Of a stretch of DNA of 64,000 nt, positions 1 through 11,794 are shown piece by piece (position 1 is the stretch's first letter; every line of letters starts with the position of its first letter). The notes under the pieces were generated by a model. That model had not been told where the DNA came from and did no database searches. It saw nothing but the letters and a program-made list of their open reading frames with translations. Origin of the DNA: Pegoplata infirma (taxonomy: Eukaryota > Arthropoda > Insecta > Diptera > Anthomyiidae); contig OY992539.1 of assembly GCA_963921195.1 (NCBI GenBank), positions 41,372,299 to 41,436,298 on the forward strand, in the 5' to 3' direction. The translations under genes were made by a program, and so were the position numbers.

Positions 1-786
1 CGTTCATATTAAAAAAAAAATATATTTATAAAAAAAACTTTTAACTTCTAAAAGCTTTCGTCTGTAAAAACTTTCTCAAGAAAAAATTTTTATATAATGA
101 AAGCCTTTTCCCTTTACAAAAAAGCTTAGAGCTTTTTCCTCGAGAAAATCTGAAAGCTGTAGAGCTTTTTCAATTTGAAGCTTTTTTTTTTGGAAAAATT
201 TAGAATCTGTAAGTTTTTCGAATGCAGAAAGCTAAAAAAATGTGAAAGTTTTTCGATAGAAAAAAATAATATAATAAACAAAGAAGGATTCAGAATTCTA
301 TAAGCTTTTCAAAATCTAAAAGTTTTTCTATGGGAAAAATCTTTCGGAATCGAAAGCTTTCAGACTTAAAGGCTTTTTTCTACAGAAAAACCTTAAGAAT
401 GTGAAATTTTTCCTTATTAAAAAAAAAAAAACTTGCAAAACTTTGAATTTTTTGTTAAATATTTAAGATTCTAAAAGCTTTCAGATTTTAAAAAATTGTT
501 TCTAAAAACTTTTAAAAAATTTTAAAGAAAAATTTTTTCTATAGAAAAAACTTTTTTAAAAAAGAAAGAAAACAGTTTTAGAATTAAAAAAAACATTCAT
601 ATTCTCAAAAAAAAAAAAAAAATAAAAAAAATCTTTTAACTTCTAAAAGCTTTCGTTAATAATTAAAAAAAAAACATTCATATTAAAAAAAAAATGTATA
701 AAAAATCTTTTAACCTCTTTCGTCTGTAAAAACTTTCTCAAGAAAAAAAATTTATATAATGAAAGCCTTTTCCCTTAAAAAAAAAC
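1..786. repeat. Degenerate AAAGCTTT palindrome array
   Basis: Many AAGCTTT / AAAAGCTTTT blocks alternate with a second palindrome of the type TTTTTCTACAGAAAAA (seen near 387, 538 and 1637). A block starting near 1 (landmark CGTCTGTAAAAACTTTC at 59) recurs at about 720, an offset of about 661 bp, with a partial copy near 590-660. The array resumes at about 1628-1700 after the inserted element. I see no open reading frame of interest. The layout resembles the other satellites in this window. Confidence 0.75.
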
Positions 787-789
787 TTA

Positions 790-1624
790 CAAGGGAAGTA
801 TCTCAACCCTTATGAACAGATTTGCCTGAAACTTAAAATATACATAAAAGAGACGATTTTAATATTGGGGTGTCTCGGCTTTTCGGCCATATCAGTGATT
901 CAAAATTTCGTTGTCCCCTATGTTTTTCAATTATTTGTACTTATTAAGTACATTATCTAATATAACCCCAAAAGTGTTTTAAACAAAAGAGCTTTTAATT
1001 CCCGCATGATTTGATGAGGATATTTATTGTGCGCCCTTAAAGTATGCTTTAAAAATATTGCAAAAGCTCTGTATAAAATACATTCCACAACAGGGAGTGT
1101 CAAATGCTTGCTAATCCGTAAAAATAATAATATTTATTAAGTCCACATATTGTATGGTAAATCCTAATCCGAATGATTGCAAAACACAGCTAATGTGGAC
1201 CTCCGGGAAAATTTCGATAACTCCCGAACTAATAGGAATATCCTCTAGAGCAAAAATACGTGTCGACTTAAATTTAATAAAGATTATTTCATATTCATAT
1301 GGACATCGTAGGTCAATGTCTTCATATTACATATTTTCATGAAAAAAGTTTTTAACGAAGCCAAACTTTTACAAGGTAATGCCACCGTTGGATAGGCATT
1401 AAAAAAAGCTTTCTTCTCATATGTAAACATCATATAGTTTCTTCGGAAGTAATGGCTGAAAAATCCAAAAAAACGATTTTTTCGCCATTTTTTACCCATG
1501 TTTTGAACCCCTAAATCCGCGACATGGCCGATAAGCCGAGACACCCCAACCTTAGAATTGTCTCTTTTATATATATTTTACGTTTCACGCAAATCGGTTC
1601 ATAAGGGTTGAGATACTTCCCTTG
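790..1624. mobile_element. PIF/Harbinger-like MITE, long TIRs, TTA target duplication
   Basis: The element runs from CAAGGGAAGTATCTCAACCC to its inverted copy ending CCCTTG. The inverted repeats are about 100 bp (790-890 against 1523-1624), with few mismatches. Both flanks carry TTA (787-789 and 1625-1627). The tandem sister of the host array at about 124-140 has the same sequence with a single TTA and no insert, so it is the empty site. A 3-bp TTA duplication is characteristic of PIF/Harbinger. No transposase is recognisable in the 835 bp. Short reading frames at 1154-1342 (+) and 1284-1544 (-) match nothing I know. Confidence 0.8.
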
Positions 1625-1810
1625 TTAGAGCTTTTTCCTATAGAAAATCTGAAAGCTATAGAGCTTTTTCAATTAAAAGCTTATTTGTTGCATAACTTTT
1701 TTTTTTTTCAACAAACTTTTAAATTATAACGGATTTTTTTTAAGAAAATGATTTTCCTCAGACTTTATTAAGTTCTCGATAACAATGGCGTTTTAACATC
1801 CTTAGCTTTT

Positions 1811-2357
1811 TATACCCTCCAACTACAGTATGGGGGTATACTCACTTTGTCATTCCGTATGTAACGCATCGAAATATCGGTCGGGGACCCCATAAAGTAT
1901 ATATATTATTGATCAGTGATCGATTCTAAGACATTCTAGCGATGTCCGTCCGTCCGTCCGTCCGTCTGTAGTTAACACGATGCAGTCCAAAATAAAAGAG
2001 CTAGATCCCTAAAGTTTGGCACAAATATGTCTTGTGTTCCTAGGCAGGTTAAGTTCGGAAATTGGCCAAATCGGACCAGGGGAAAAAAGTTCCCCCTTGA
2101 AGAACTAAACCAACCTCTAAAAAAATACACTTTTTTACATGTTTTTTTTTGTATTTTTGTTAAGTAAATGAAACATTTGGTATAATTATCGCGATGGGAA
2201 GGTGCTCTCAACGTCCCCCACTGACCTTATCAACCCCCCCCCCCCCCCCCAAAAAAAAAAAGATACGCCCCTGACAAATTTTTGTTTTAATTTTTTTTTT
2301 ACATTTTGGAGGGTATAAAAGATTCGGCACAGCCGAATTTAACACTCTCACTTGTTT
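1811..2357 (+). mobile_element. HINE/DINE-like dispersed repeat, complete-looking copy
   Basis: It starts TATACCCTCC and soon reaches a GGGGTATA complement. It then carries the conserved core CATTCCGTATGTAACGCATC, a (CCGT)n microsatellite at about 1944-1965, a C-run at about 2236-2250 and an internal TGGAGGGTATA. It ends in a stem-loop TTCGGC-ACA-GCCGAA followed by CTCTCACTTGTT. Short subterminal inverted repeats, a core microsatellite, a 3' hairpin and no obvious target duplication match the Helentron-associated (HINE/DINE-1) plan. The repeat is certain; the class is inferred. Confidence 0.65.
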
Positions 2358-3126
2358 GTTATCATTACAGTTTTTTGAGTGTTATTTAAATTTCGTACAA
2401 AAATTAATATTTCTGGATCATGTGTTGACAAATTGTTCAAGGATATGAAAGACGCGTTTATTTGATTATTTCAGCCATGTGGTTTAACAAAACACTCAAT
2501 GGGTGTTACAAAAAGATTAAAAAGTTGCACAATATATGGGAGAAAATATTTTTTTTAAATATTTTTTTTTTAATATTTTTTCTTTAGAAAGAATCCTTGT
2601 AAAGTGATTTTACTTACAAATAAATAAATTAAAAAAAAATCAGAAAATATTACAAACAGTCGAAGTAAATTTCTTGTAATTAAAACTGCTGTCAGTTTCA
2701 GGCATATAAAAAAAAAAACCTATGCGCAACCAACATATGTTTGTATCAATATTTTTTTAATAAATTTTCCCCAGTATTGCTGCTATATATATTTTTAATA
2801 ACTTTTCAAGGTTTAATAAATTCTGCGAACCTTGAAAATATTGCAGCCGAATAGATATAGAACTTAATTAAACTGGAATTCATTTAAATTTTTAAAGCTT
2901 GAAAAAATATTAAGCATTTCTAATTTTAGAGTTTTCCTTAAATTAAAAAATAAAAAATTCTAGCATAAAAAGTATGCAAAACTTTTTAAATATTTGAGCA
3001 GCCTAACAGTATGCTTCAATTTTTTTTTTTTAATATTTTGCATACTTGCCTAAGTTTTAGTTTCTTACTTATGTTCAGAATTTGAAACTTTTGTTGTTGT
3101 TTTTTTTTTATACGAAAACACTTTCT
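2358..3126. other. Plain AT-rich sequence, no gene seen
   Basis: Homopolymer-rich AT sequence with frequent stops in all frames. I see no exon, RNA gene or repeat family recognisable elsewhere in the window. It is one of several islands that may be the original host (intronic or intergenic) DNA. Confidence 0.5.
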
Positions 3127-3128
3127 TA

Positions 3129-4454
3129 CCCAGTAAAAACTTCTATTACCAAGTAATGAGGTTTTCGCCTTTAAATAGATGGTGGTAGCTAGTTACTATG
3201 TTGGTGAAACACTAATTATTTTAACATGGCGATGTCATTGGAGTAATGACCGCATACCCACTCGCTTACGAGAATGCTACTGAAAAACTACATACATTAG
3301 TACCACAAATAATAAGCTACTAGTAGCCCAAAAATAACTCGTTACCCACTACATACTTACAAAAATGCTACCAAATAACAGAGTACATTAGTCCCAAAAA
3401 TTAGTAGCTACCAGTTGCTCAAAAATAACTCGTTTCCCACTCCTTACAAAAATGCTACCAAATAACAGCTTTTGATTCTTTTAATAAATTTTTAACTTGG
3501 GGCAACTTCCGCCAATATGAAATTGAACAAGTTCATGTTGAACGCGTTTATTTCAAGAGCAACCAAGCGGGAAAATGCGGAAATGGAAATGATCCAATGT
3601 GCCAACGGAACCAATGTTTACGTTGATATCCTTCCCTCCAAATGTTTGATTGTAAAATTCAAATATTACAGGACCGAAAATATATCTTGGAACCTCGTAG
3701 AAAGGGACATTTGGCTACTTAGGACATTACCAATAACAAATATACAGAAGCGACTGCTGCTCAGCCAATGGAAACCGCATTAAACACCATCTTAAGTCTA
3801 TATAAGAGTGAGTTAGGTTTTAAGGAAAATACTGTCTGTGATGGTTTTTTACCTTTTTACCGGCTTTAACATAATTTCAACAACAAGGCAAAAAAAAGTT
3901 AAATTAAAATTTGGAGAACACCACAAAATTTCTAGAAAAAACAATACAAATTTAGAAAAAGCCAATTAAAATCCAGAAAACTTCAATAGAAGTTATGTAA
4001 AGACTAATTAAGGCTCATAAATCACGATCAAGTGTCAGCTAGATCCAGTTTTCTGAATAACAATTTGGTTTTCTAAACTTTTTTTTGCCTTGTCCCAATT
4101 TTAATCAGAATTCCTGAATTTGAATTTCTTTTAGCAGAGTTTTATTAGAAAAAGTAGATAAATGTTAATCTTTTTTAAGCTAAATGTGCAAGTTCTTTCT
4201 AAATTTTCTTTAGCATTTTTTTAATTTCATTAAAAAAAAATATTTAGACAACTTATCAGATATTCGTATTTACCAGTAACCTGTTCTGTATCAGGTTATC
4301 GGTAACTCATTATTTATTAACAAGATGTAACCGGTTTTGTATTAGGCTATCGGTAACTCATTATTTGTTAACAAGAAGTAATCGAACAGGTAACGAGCCC
4401 TCATTACATAGAATGCAGGCGGTAATGGGGACTTATTACCAAGTTTTTACTGGG
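3129..4454. mobile_element. CCCAG-ended TIR element, TA target duplication
   Basis: Termini are CCCAGTAAAAACTT at the left and the exact complement at the right, each flanked by TA (3127-3128, 4455-4456). Subterminal GGTAATG/TTACC motifs occur at both ends. The left third holds about three degenerate copies of a ~100-bp unit (key words CTACCAAATAACAG, AAAAATAACTCG). The right end has a 51-bp direct repeat (4276 and 4327). A reading frame at 3517-3783 (+, 88 aa, lysine/asparagine rich) matches no transposase motif I know. The TA target suggests Tc1/mariner-type integration, but this is not proven. Confidence 0.7.
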
Positions 4455-4456
4455 TA

Positions 4457-5375
4457 ATGTTTCATTTCAAAACTTTTCTTAAGATTTTAATTTAAAAGTA
4501 AGTGGAATGTAAGTACAAAAGCAACCATAATTCTGCAACAGCCACCATATGTCATGTTACTGACATACAAAAAAAAATATTGCATTTTAAAATTAATATT
4601 TATAATACTTTAGAGTGTAAAAAAAGCAACAAAATATAAACTTTTTACTTACAAAAAACTTTTAACTTTTTTAAAAACATTTATTTTTCTATTTATACAA
4701 GACATTTTTGTAAACATAACAAAATTTTACACAAACTTTGGTACACATTTAGCTACCGCAACTATAAAATAATCTAAAGATTACCAACAAAATGTTTGTT
4801 GTGCCACACACACAGAAAATTTTCTTACTTACAAGTTTTCTTTTCTTGAAGAAAGAAGATGCATTACTATGTAACAGTGCGGCTGGTGTTTAGGAAACAG
4901 ACATTTTCCTAACATGTTTTTGGGTTCAACACCATACAAAAAAGTGCCAAAAACCAGACATGCGTTAAGGTTATTAACCCTTTTACATTAAGTTCTTAAA
5001 AAAAATAAACATTAAATCGTTAAATAAAATGTATTAGTATCAAGGTTGGCTACCGAAATGAAAACGCTTTTCCACTTTTATATTAACAGGCTTTGGTTAC
5101 CAACCTTGGCCGATAAGATCAAGAAATTTATAGAAAACTTATATTTTTTTGTTAATACTTAATTCTATAAATAGTTTTTTTCTACTTTATTCAAATTATT
5201 TAATTACTGGGGGGAAGTCGCTTACACAAAATGTTCCCATTATTTTTTTAATTTTTTTTTTAATTTTTCTTTCTTTCTTTCTTCAATACACCATTTCTTA
5301 CAAAAAAAGTTTTTAACAAATTTGCTTAAAAAGATCAATAAAAACAAAAAATTTTCTCAAATCTATAACTTTATA
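4457..5375. other. AT-rich island, no gene seen
   Basis: Ordinary AT-rich sequence with a short (CTTT)n tract near 5268-5283. There are no open frames above background and no match to the repeat families described here. Confidence 0.5.
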
Positions 5376-8300
5376 TGTTATCGATATTTCGATAACTTGA
5401 AATTTCTATAGAAATACTGACATCGATGTTTCGATAACTTAAAATTGTCCATAAAATTTTAAAATAATATATCGATACATCGATAAACATAAATTTAATA
5501 GAGCTAATTTGAAAATATCGATACATCGATAACTATAGAATTTAAATAAAAATTTAAATAGCTAATTTGAAAATATCGATACATCGATAACTATAAAATT
5601 TTCAATAAAAAAATATGAAGTTATCTATAACTATAGAATTTTCTATAGACAATTTTTATAGAAAATTCTATTGTTATCGATGTATCGATAACTTCAAATT
5701 TTCTATAGGAAATTCTATAGTTATCGATGTATCGATAACTTAAAATTTTCTATAGAAAATTCTATAGTTATCGATGTATCGATAACTTAAAAACTTCTAT
5801 AGAAAATTTTATAGTTATCGATTTATCGATAACTTCAAATTTTCTATAGAAAATTCTATAGTTATCGATGTATCGATAACTTCAAATTTTCTATAGAAAA
5901 TTCTATAGTTATCGATGCATCGATAACTTCAAATTTTCTATAGAAAATTCTATAGTTATCGATAACTTCAAATTTTCTATAGGAAATTCTATAGTTATCG
6001 ATGTATCGATAACTTCAAAATTTCTATAGAAAATTCTATAGTTATCGATGTATCGATAACTTCAAATTTTCTATAGAAAATTCTATAGTTATCGATGTAT
6101 CGATAACTTCAAATTTTCTATAGAAAATTCTATAGTTATCGATGTATCGATAACTTCAAATTTTCTATAGAAAATTCTATAGTTATCAATGTTTCGATAA
6201 CTTTAAATTTTCTATAGAAAATTCTGTAGTTATCGATGTATCGATAACTTCAAATTTTCTATAGAAAATTCTATAGTTATCGATGTATCGATAACTTCAA
6301 ATTTTCTATAGAAAATTCTATAGTTATCCATGTATCAATAACTTTAAATTTTCTATAGAAAATTCTATAGTTATCGATTATCGATAACTTTAAATTTTCT
6401 ACAGAAAATTCTATAGTTATCGGTAGATCGATAACTTTAAATTTTCTATAGAAAATTCAATAGTTATCGATTATCGATAACTTAAAATTTTCTATAGAAA
6501 TTTCTATAGTTAGCGATGTATCGATAACTTCAAATTTTCTATAGAAAATTTTATAGTTATCGATAAATCGACAACTATGGAATTTGTTATAGAAAATTCT
6601 AAAGTTATCGATGTATCGATAACTTAATCAAAATCAAATTTGCTATAGAAAATTCTAAAGTTATCGATGTATCGATTTTCTATAGAAAAATCTATAGTTA
6701 TCGATGTATTGATAACTTCAAATTTTCTATAGAAAATTCTATAGTTATTAATGTATGGATAATTTCAAATTTTGTATAAAAAAATCTATTGTTATCGATA
6801 AATCGATAACTTAAAATTTTCTATAGAAAATTCTAAAGTTATCGATGTATCGATAACTTAATCAAAATCAAATTTGCTATAGAAAATGCTAAAGTTATCG
6901 ATGTATCGATTTTCTATAGAAAATTCTATAGTTATCGATGTATCGATAACTTTAAAACTTTATTGTTGTAAGAGACGGAATTATTAAAAAATTAAACTTA
7001 ATACCAAAGTTATAAAAAGTACGATAACTTGAAATTTTATATAGAATATTCTATAGTTATCGATTTATCGATAACTTTAACTATTATATAGGAAATTCTA
7101 TAGTTATCTATGTATCGATAACTTCAAATTTTCTATTGAAAATTTTATAGTTATCGATAACTTTACATTTTTTATAGAAAATTCTATAGTTATCTATGTA
7201 TCGATAACTTTAAATTTTCTATTAAAAATGCTATAGTTATTGATAACTTTACATTTTCTATAGAAAATTCTATAGTTATCGATGTATCGATTACTTAAAA
7301 TTTTCTATAGAAAATTCTATAGTTATCGATATATCGATAACTTAAAATTTTCTATAGAAAATTCTATAGTTATCGATGTATCGATAACTTAAAATTTTCT
7401 ATAGAAAATTCTATAGTTATCGATGTATCGATAACTTAAAATTTTATTTAGAAAATTATATAGTTATCGATGTATCGATAACTTAAAATTTTCTATAGAA
7501 AATTCTTTAGTTATCGATAACTTCAAATTTTCTATAGAAAATTCTATAGTTATCGATGTATCGATAACTAGTTATCGATGCATCGATAACTTTAAAATTT
7601 CTATAGAAAATTCTATAGTTATCGATGTATCGATAACTTCAAATTTTCTATAGCAAATTATGTATCGATAACTTAAAATTTTCTAATTATCGATGAATCG
7701 ATAACTTCAAATTTTCTATAGAAAATTTTCTAATTATCGATGAATCGATGACTTCAAACTTTCTATATAAAATTTTCTAATTATCGTTGAATCGATAACT
7801 TCAAATTTTCGATAGAAATTTTATAATTATCGAAGAATCGATAACTTCAAATTTTTTATAGAAAATTCTATTGTTATCAATAGATCGATAACTTTAAAAA
7901 TTTCTAAAAAAAAAATTCTATAGTTATCGATAGATCGATGATCGATAACTTTAAAAATTTCTATAAAAAAATTCTATAGTTATCGATCGATCGATACTTA
8001 AAATTTTCTGTAGAAAATTCTATTGTTATCGATGTATCGATAACTTTTTAAATTTCGATAGTTATCGATAAATCGATAACTTCAAATTGCTTATAAAAAA
8101 TTCTAAGATTATCGATGTATCGATAACTTAAAATTTTCTATAGCAAATTCTATTGATATCTATATATCAACAACATAAAATTTTCTATAGAAAATTTCAT
8201 AGTTATAGATATATCGATAACTTGAAATTCTATAAAAAATTCTATAGTTATCGATATATCGATTAAATTAAATTTTCTGTAGACATTCTTTATTATCGAT

Positions 8301-9390
8301 ATAGCGATAACTTCAAATTTTCTATAGAAAATTCAATAGTTATCCATGTATCGATAACATAAAATTTTCTATAGAAAATTCTATAGTTATCAATATATCG
8401 ATAACTTCAAATTTCGTATAAAAAATTCTATAGTTATCGATAGATCGAAAACATTCAATTTTCTATAGAAAATTCTATAGTTATTGATGTATCAAATATC
8501 GATGATTAAAATTTTCTGTAGAAAATTCTATAGTTATCGATGTATCGATAACTTCAAATTTTCTATATTGAAAATTCTATAGTTATCGATGTATCGATAA
8601 CTTTAAAATTTCTAAAAAAAATTCTATAGTTACCGATGTAATGATAACTTCAAATTTTCTGTATAAAATTCAACAGTTATCGATAGAAAATGCTATAGTT
8701 ATCGTTGTATCGATAACTTTAAATTTTCTATAGAAAATTCTATAGTTATCGATATATCGATAACTTTAAATTTTCTATAGAAAATTCTATTGTTATCGAT
8801 ATATCGATAACTTCAAATTTTCTATAGAAAATTCTATAGTTATCGATATATCGATAACTTTAAGTTTTCTATAGAAAATTCTATATTTATCAATGTATCG
8901 ATAACTTAAAATTTTCTATAAAAAACTATAGTTATCGATAGATCGATTACTTTAAATTTTCTATAGAAAATTCAATAGTTATTGATGTATCGATAACTTT
9001 AAAATTTCTATAGAAAATTCTATAGTTATCGATAACATTAAATTTTCTATAGAAAATGATATAGTTATCGATGTAGCGATAACTTGAAATTTTCTATAGA
9101 AAATTCTATAGTTGTCAATGTATCGATAACTTCAAAATTTCTATAGAAAATTTAATCTTATCAATCTATCGAGAATTTTCGGTAGAAAATTTAAAGTTAT
9201 CGATATATTGAAACTTTCGAATTTACTAGAAAAAACTTGAAGTTATCGATAACTATAGAATTTTCTTTAGAAAATTTGAAGTTATCGATAGATCGATAAC
9301 TTAAAATTTTCTATAGAATATGCTTAAGTTATCGATTCCTTAAAATTTTCTATAGAAAATTCTATAGTTATCGATAACTTTAAATTTTCC
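5376..9390. repeat. Satellite A: 47-bp double-palindrome tandem array
   Basis: About 80-85 monomers. The unit is a palindrome GTTATCGATGTATCGATAAC followed by a second one, AAATTTTCTATAGAAAATT. Each monomer contains TATCGATA, the 8-bp DREF (DRE) consensus of Drosophila, plus CGATA cores of the kind BEAF-32 binds. Orientation is mostly uniform, with inverted monomers at the left edge (about 5470-5640) and near the right edge (about 9180-9300). A ~233-bp higher-order duplication carries a variant containing AACTTAATCAAAATC (6621 and 6854). The array is interrupted at about 6955-7025 by unrelated sequence containing a GTAC fragment. Confidence 0.95.
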
Positions 9391-9405
9391 TTCGGCAATA
9401 GTGTC

Positions 9406-10637
9406 TAGGGCTTCCAATCGGGAAATCCCGATCCCGGAAATCCCGGGATTTTCGGGATTAAGCTAATCCCGAATCTCGGGATTTCTGATTTTCAATCCCG
9501 GGATTTTCGGGATCCCGATTTTTTTTATATTTTTAATATTTTTTTATTTTATTTAATTTTTTTTTTAATAATTTGTATAAATTATGAATTTTGTGGAACA
9601 AAATAAAATAAAAATTGACAAAAAATCGGTCTGGTACCATGTTTTTGTTACAGCAAAAGGTGAAACGTTTGCGAAATGTAAAGCTTGCAAGAAAGAGGGC
9701 TTTTATATTTGATCCTTTTACTCCTAGAAGGAGCATAGGGCCGTTAAGGGCTTTTGACACACCTTAACTCATTAAGTTGTAAACTTTTTCAATTTTATGT
9801 TTTACTAAAGCATTTTTAAAGGCGTGAGTGGATTTTTACTCACATTAGTCACGCTCACGCAAACATTAATGGAATCACTCACTAATCACTTACGCACTTT
9901 TTTTACTCACGCTTACTCACTATTCGTGTTTTAGAAAGTACAAAAAATTGCCCACCCGTATTTTGCCGTATAATTGCCCAATTACTCTCACGCGTGAGTC
10001 ATTGCTTAAAAAAAAAAAAAAAAAACAAATAAATTAAAAAAAAATCACGCAAGCTTTAGCAAAAAAAAAAATAATCACTTATGCATAAATTCGAGAATTT
10101 ATGTAATTTTTTTTTAAATATATATAAAAAATGTTTATATATATTTTATTTTTTAGTTTTAAGTTGTCTGTGGGATGATCCGTGGATCATCACCATGTCA
10201 TAGTCAAATAATTATAAGTCCCGTGTAATGATTAATATCAATTTATGATAGATTGCATTAATAAATGAATTTAATAAAAAAAAAATTGAACTCGCGCTCA
10301 CTAAAAGTTGATAACGATGAGCTACGACGAAAGATAAGAAAGATAACCGAATACGGATATCCTTACAGGAGGAATCCGTTTTTTTTAATTCACAACTTCA
10401 GCAGAACTTTGATAATATTTACGAACGCGTAGATTTTTTAGTGTGACAGAAAATATTGAAAATCCCGAAAATTTCCAAAAAAATCCCGAAAAATCCCGAA
10501 AATTTCCAAAAAATCCCGTGAATCCCGGGATTCAAAATATCCCGAAAATCCCGGGATCCCGAAATCGGGATCCCGAAAATTTTTCTTCAATCCCGAATCC
10601 CGGGATTCAGAAAAACCAATCCCGATTGGAAGCCCTA
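9406..10637 (+). mobile_element. hAT-superfamily relic, 8-bp target duplication
   Basis: Termini are TAGGGCTTCCAATCGGGA and its complement TCCCGATTGGAAGCCCTA (one base differs). The flanks are the exact 8-bp duplication ATAGTGTC (9398-9405 and 10638-10645). The terminal form TAGGGCTTCCAA and the 8-bp duplication are diagnostic of hAT. Both subterminal zones are packed with AATCCCGGGATT-type palindromes, a GC island in very AT-rich DNA, which probably served as transposase-binding repeats. Of the protein, only a BED-finger remnant is visible (9584-9712). The middle (about 9810-10000) has many ACTCACG words, also seen at about 42,000. Confidence 0.88.
9584..9712 (+). pseudogene. hAT transposase N-terminus, BED zinc-finger remnant
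   Basis: A 42-codon frame starts at ATG 9584 and ends at TGA 9712. Residues 14-35 read KSVWYHVF then GETFAKCKAC. The aromatic W/Y followed about 15 residues later by CxxC is the first half of a BED finger, the DNA-binding domain at the start of many hAT transposases. The His/Cys second half, the DDE core and the dimerisation domain are missing: the frame stops at once and downstream sequence is unrelated AT-rich DNA. This is a broken copy with no expected function. Its position just inside the left TIR and its strand agree with the hAT assignment of the surrounding element. Confidence 0.6.
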
Positions 10638-10801
10638 ATAGTGTCCATTGAAAAAAAAAACTTTTATTCTAAAATTCTTGCCTCTGTGCGCTCATTAAAA
10701 AAGAAGTATGGTGGTTGACATTTGTTCTAATAACTTAAACACATTCTTCTTATATTCTTTTCTTTCTATAAGTCGTATTTTCCTTTACAAATATAGTATA
10801 A

Positions 10802-11794
10802 AACAAGTAGAAAAGTTAAATTCGACTTTGCCGAATCTATGAATACCCTCCACAATGCATTTTTTTTAAAGGGTAGCACATTTTTTATTGTGAAAAAATT
10901 AACAATTTTGATTAGAAATATTTTATGTTGAGTAAAAAACTCTTTTTTTGTCATTTAAAAAAAAAAAAATTACTAATTTTTTTTTTGAGTGTAAAATTTT
11001 TTTTCGAGTGTAATGTTTTTTTTAAATGTAAAAATATTTCTGAGTGAATGCACGTATCATTTTTGTAAAAAAAAAAAATTTTTTTTGTTTACATTTTTTT
11101 TGAGTGTAAAATTTTTTTTGATTGTAAAATTTTTTTTGAGTGTAAAATTTTTTTCGAGTGTAATTTTTAAGTTACCAATGCTTTTAAAACAAAACAACTT
11201 TAAAAAGCATTGCTTTAAAATTAAACAAGTTTGAAAAGCATTGTTTAGTTCCCACCAATGCTTTTAAAACTTGTTAAAACACGTGGCATTTTAGATGAAA
11301 CTAATCTGAAATTCAGGGTTTTGCTTATAACTTTTGAACCACTGGACTAATTGAGCTGAAATTTAAAACCAAACAGACCCGGGGAACGGCAAAGATACGT
11401 GCCAAGGTTCAGTAGTCTAATTATTGTCTTTCGAAAGTTATGGTGTTTTTTATCTCGTAAATTCGCGAAACACCCTTGCCGAAATTTACTATTTTGCTCA
11501 TAACTTTTGAACCACTGGACCGATTTGGCTGGATTGCAATACCAACCTGACCAGGTAAATGACAAACATATATGCCAAACTTCAGTAGCCTCTGTGAAGT
11601 CTTTCAAAAGTTAGCGTGTTTTCTACGGACAGACAGACGGACGGACGGACGGACGGACATCGCTAGATCGACTTAAAATCGATCGAGGATCATAAATATA
11701 TATACTTTATGGGGTCCTAGACCAATATTTCGAGGTGTTACAAACGGAATGACAAACTTATATATACCCTCTATCACTAGAGTGGAGGGTATAA
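10802..11794 (-). mobile_element. HINE-like dispersed repeat, subfamily 2
   Basis: Reverse orientation: the 3' stem-loop end (AACAAGTAGAAAAG ... TTCGAC-TTTGCCGAA) lies at 10802 and the TATACCCTC...GAGGGTATA end at about 11765-11794. A (GGAC)n tract sits at about 11636-11660. The body carries two related blocks with TTTTGAACCACTGGAC (around 11335 and 11512). The 10983-11165 part is a degenerate tandem of TTTTTGAGTGTAAAA. It is nearly the same subfamily as the copy at 57.1-58.1 kb. Confidence 0.7.

Noticed and set aside
1154..1544. Short overlapping frames inside the PIF-like MITE
   Set aside because: They overlap the inverted repeats and show no transposase or Myb-like motif.
3517..3783. 88-codon open frame inside the CCCAG element
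   Set aside because: No recognisable domain or DDE motif. It might be a decayed fragment of an element protein, but nothing in it supports a call.
9533..9760. 75-codon reverse frame in the hAT element
   Set aside because: Antisense to the BED-finger remnant, which is the strand with recognisable CxxC residues.
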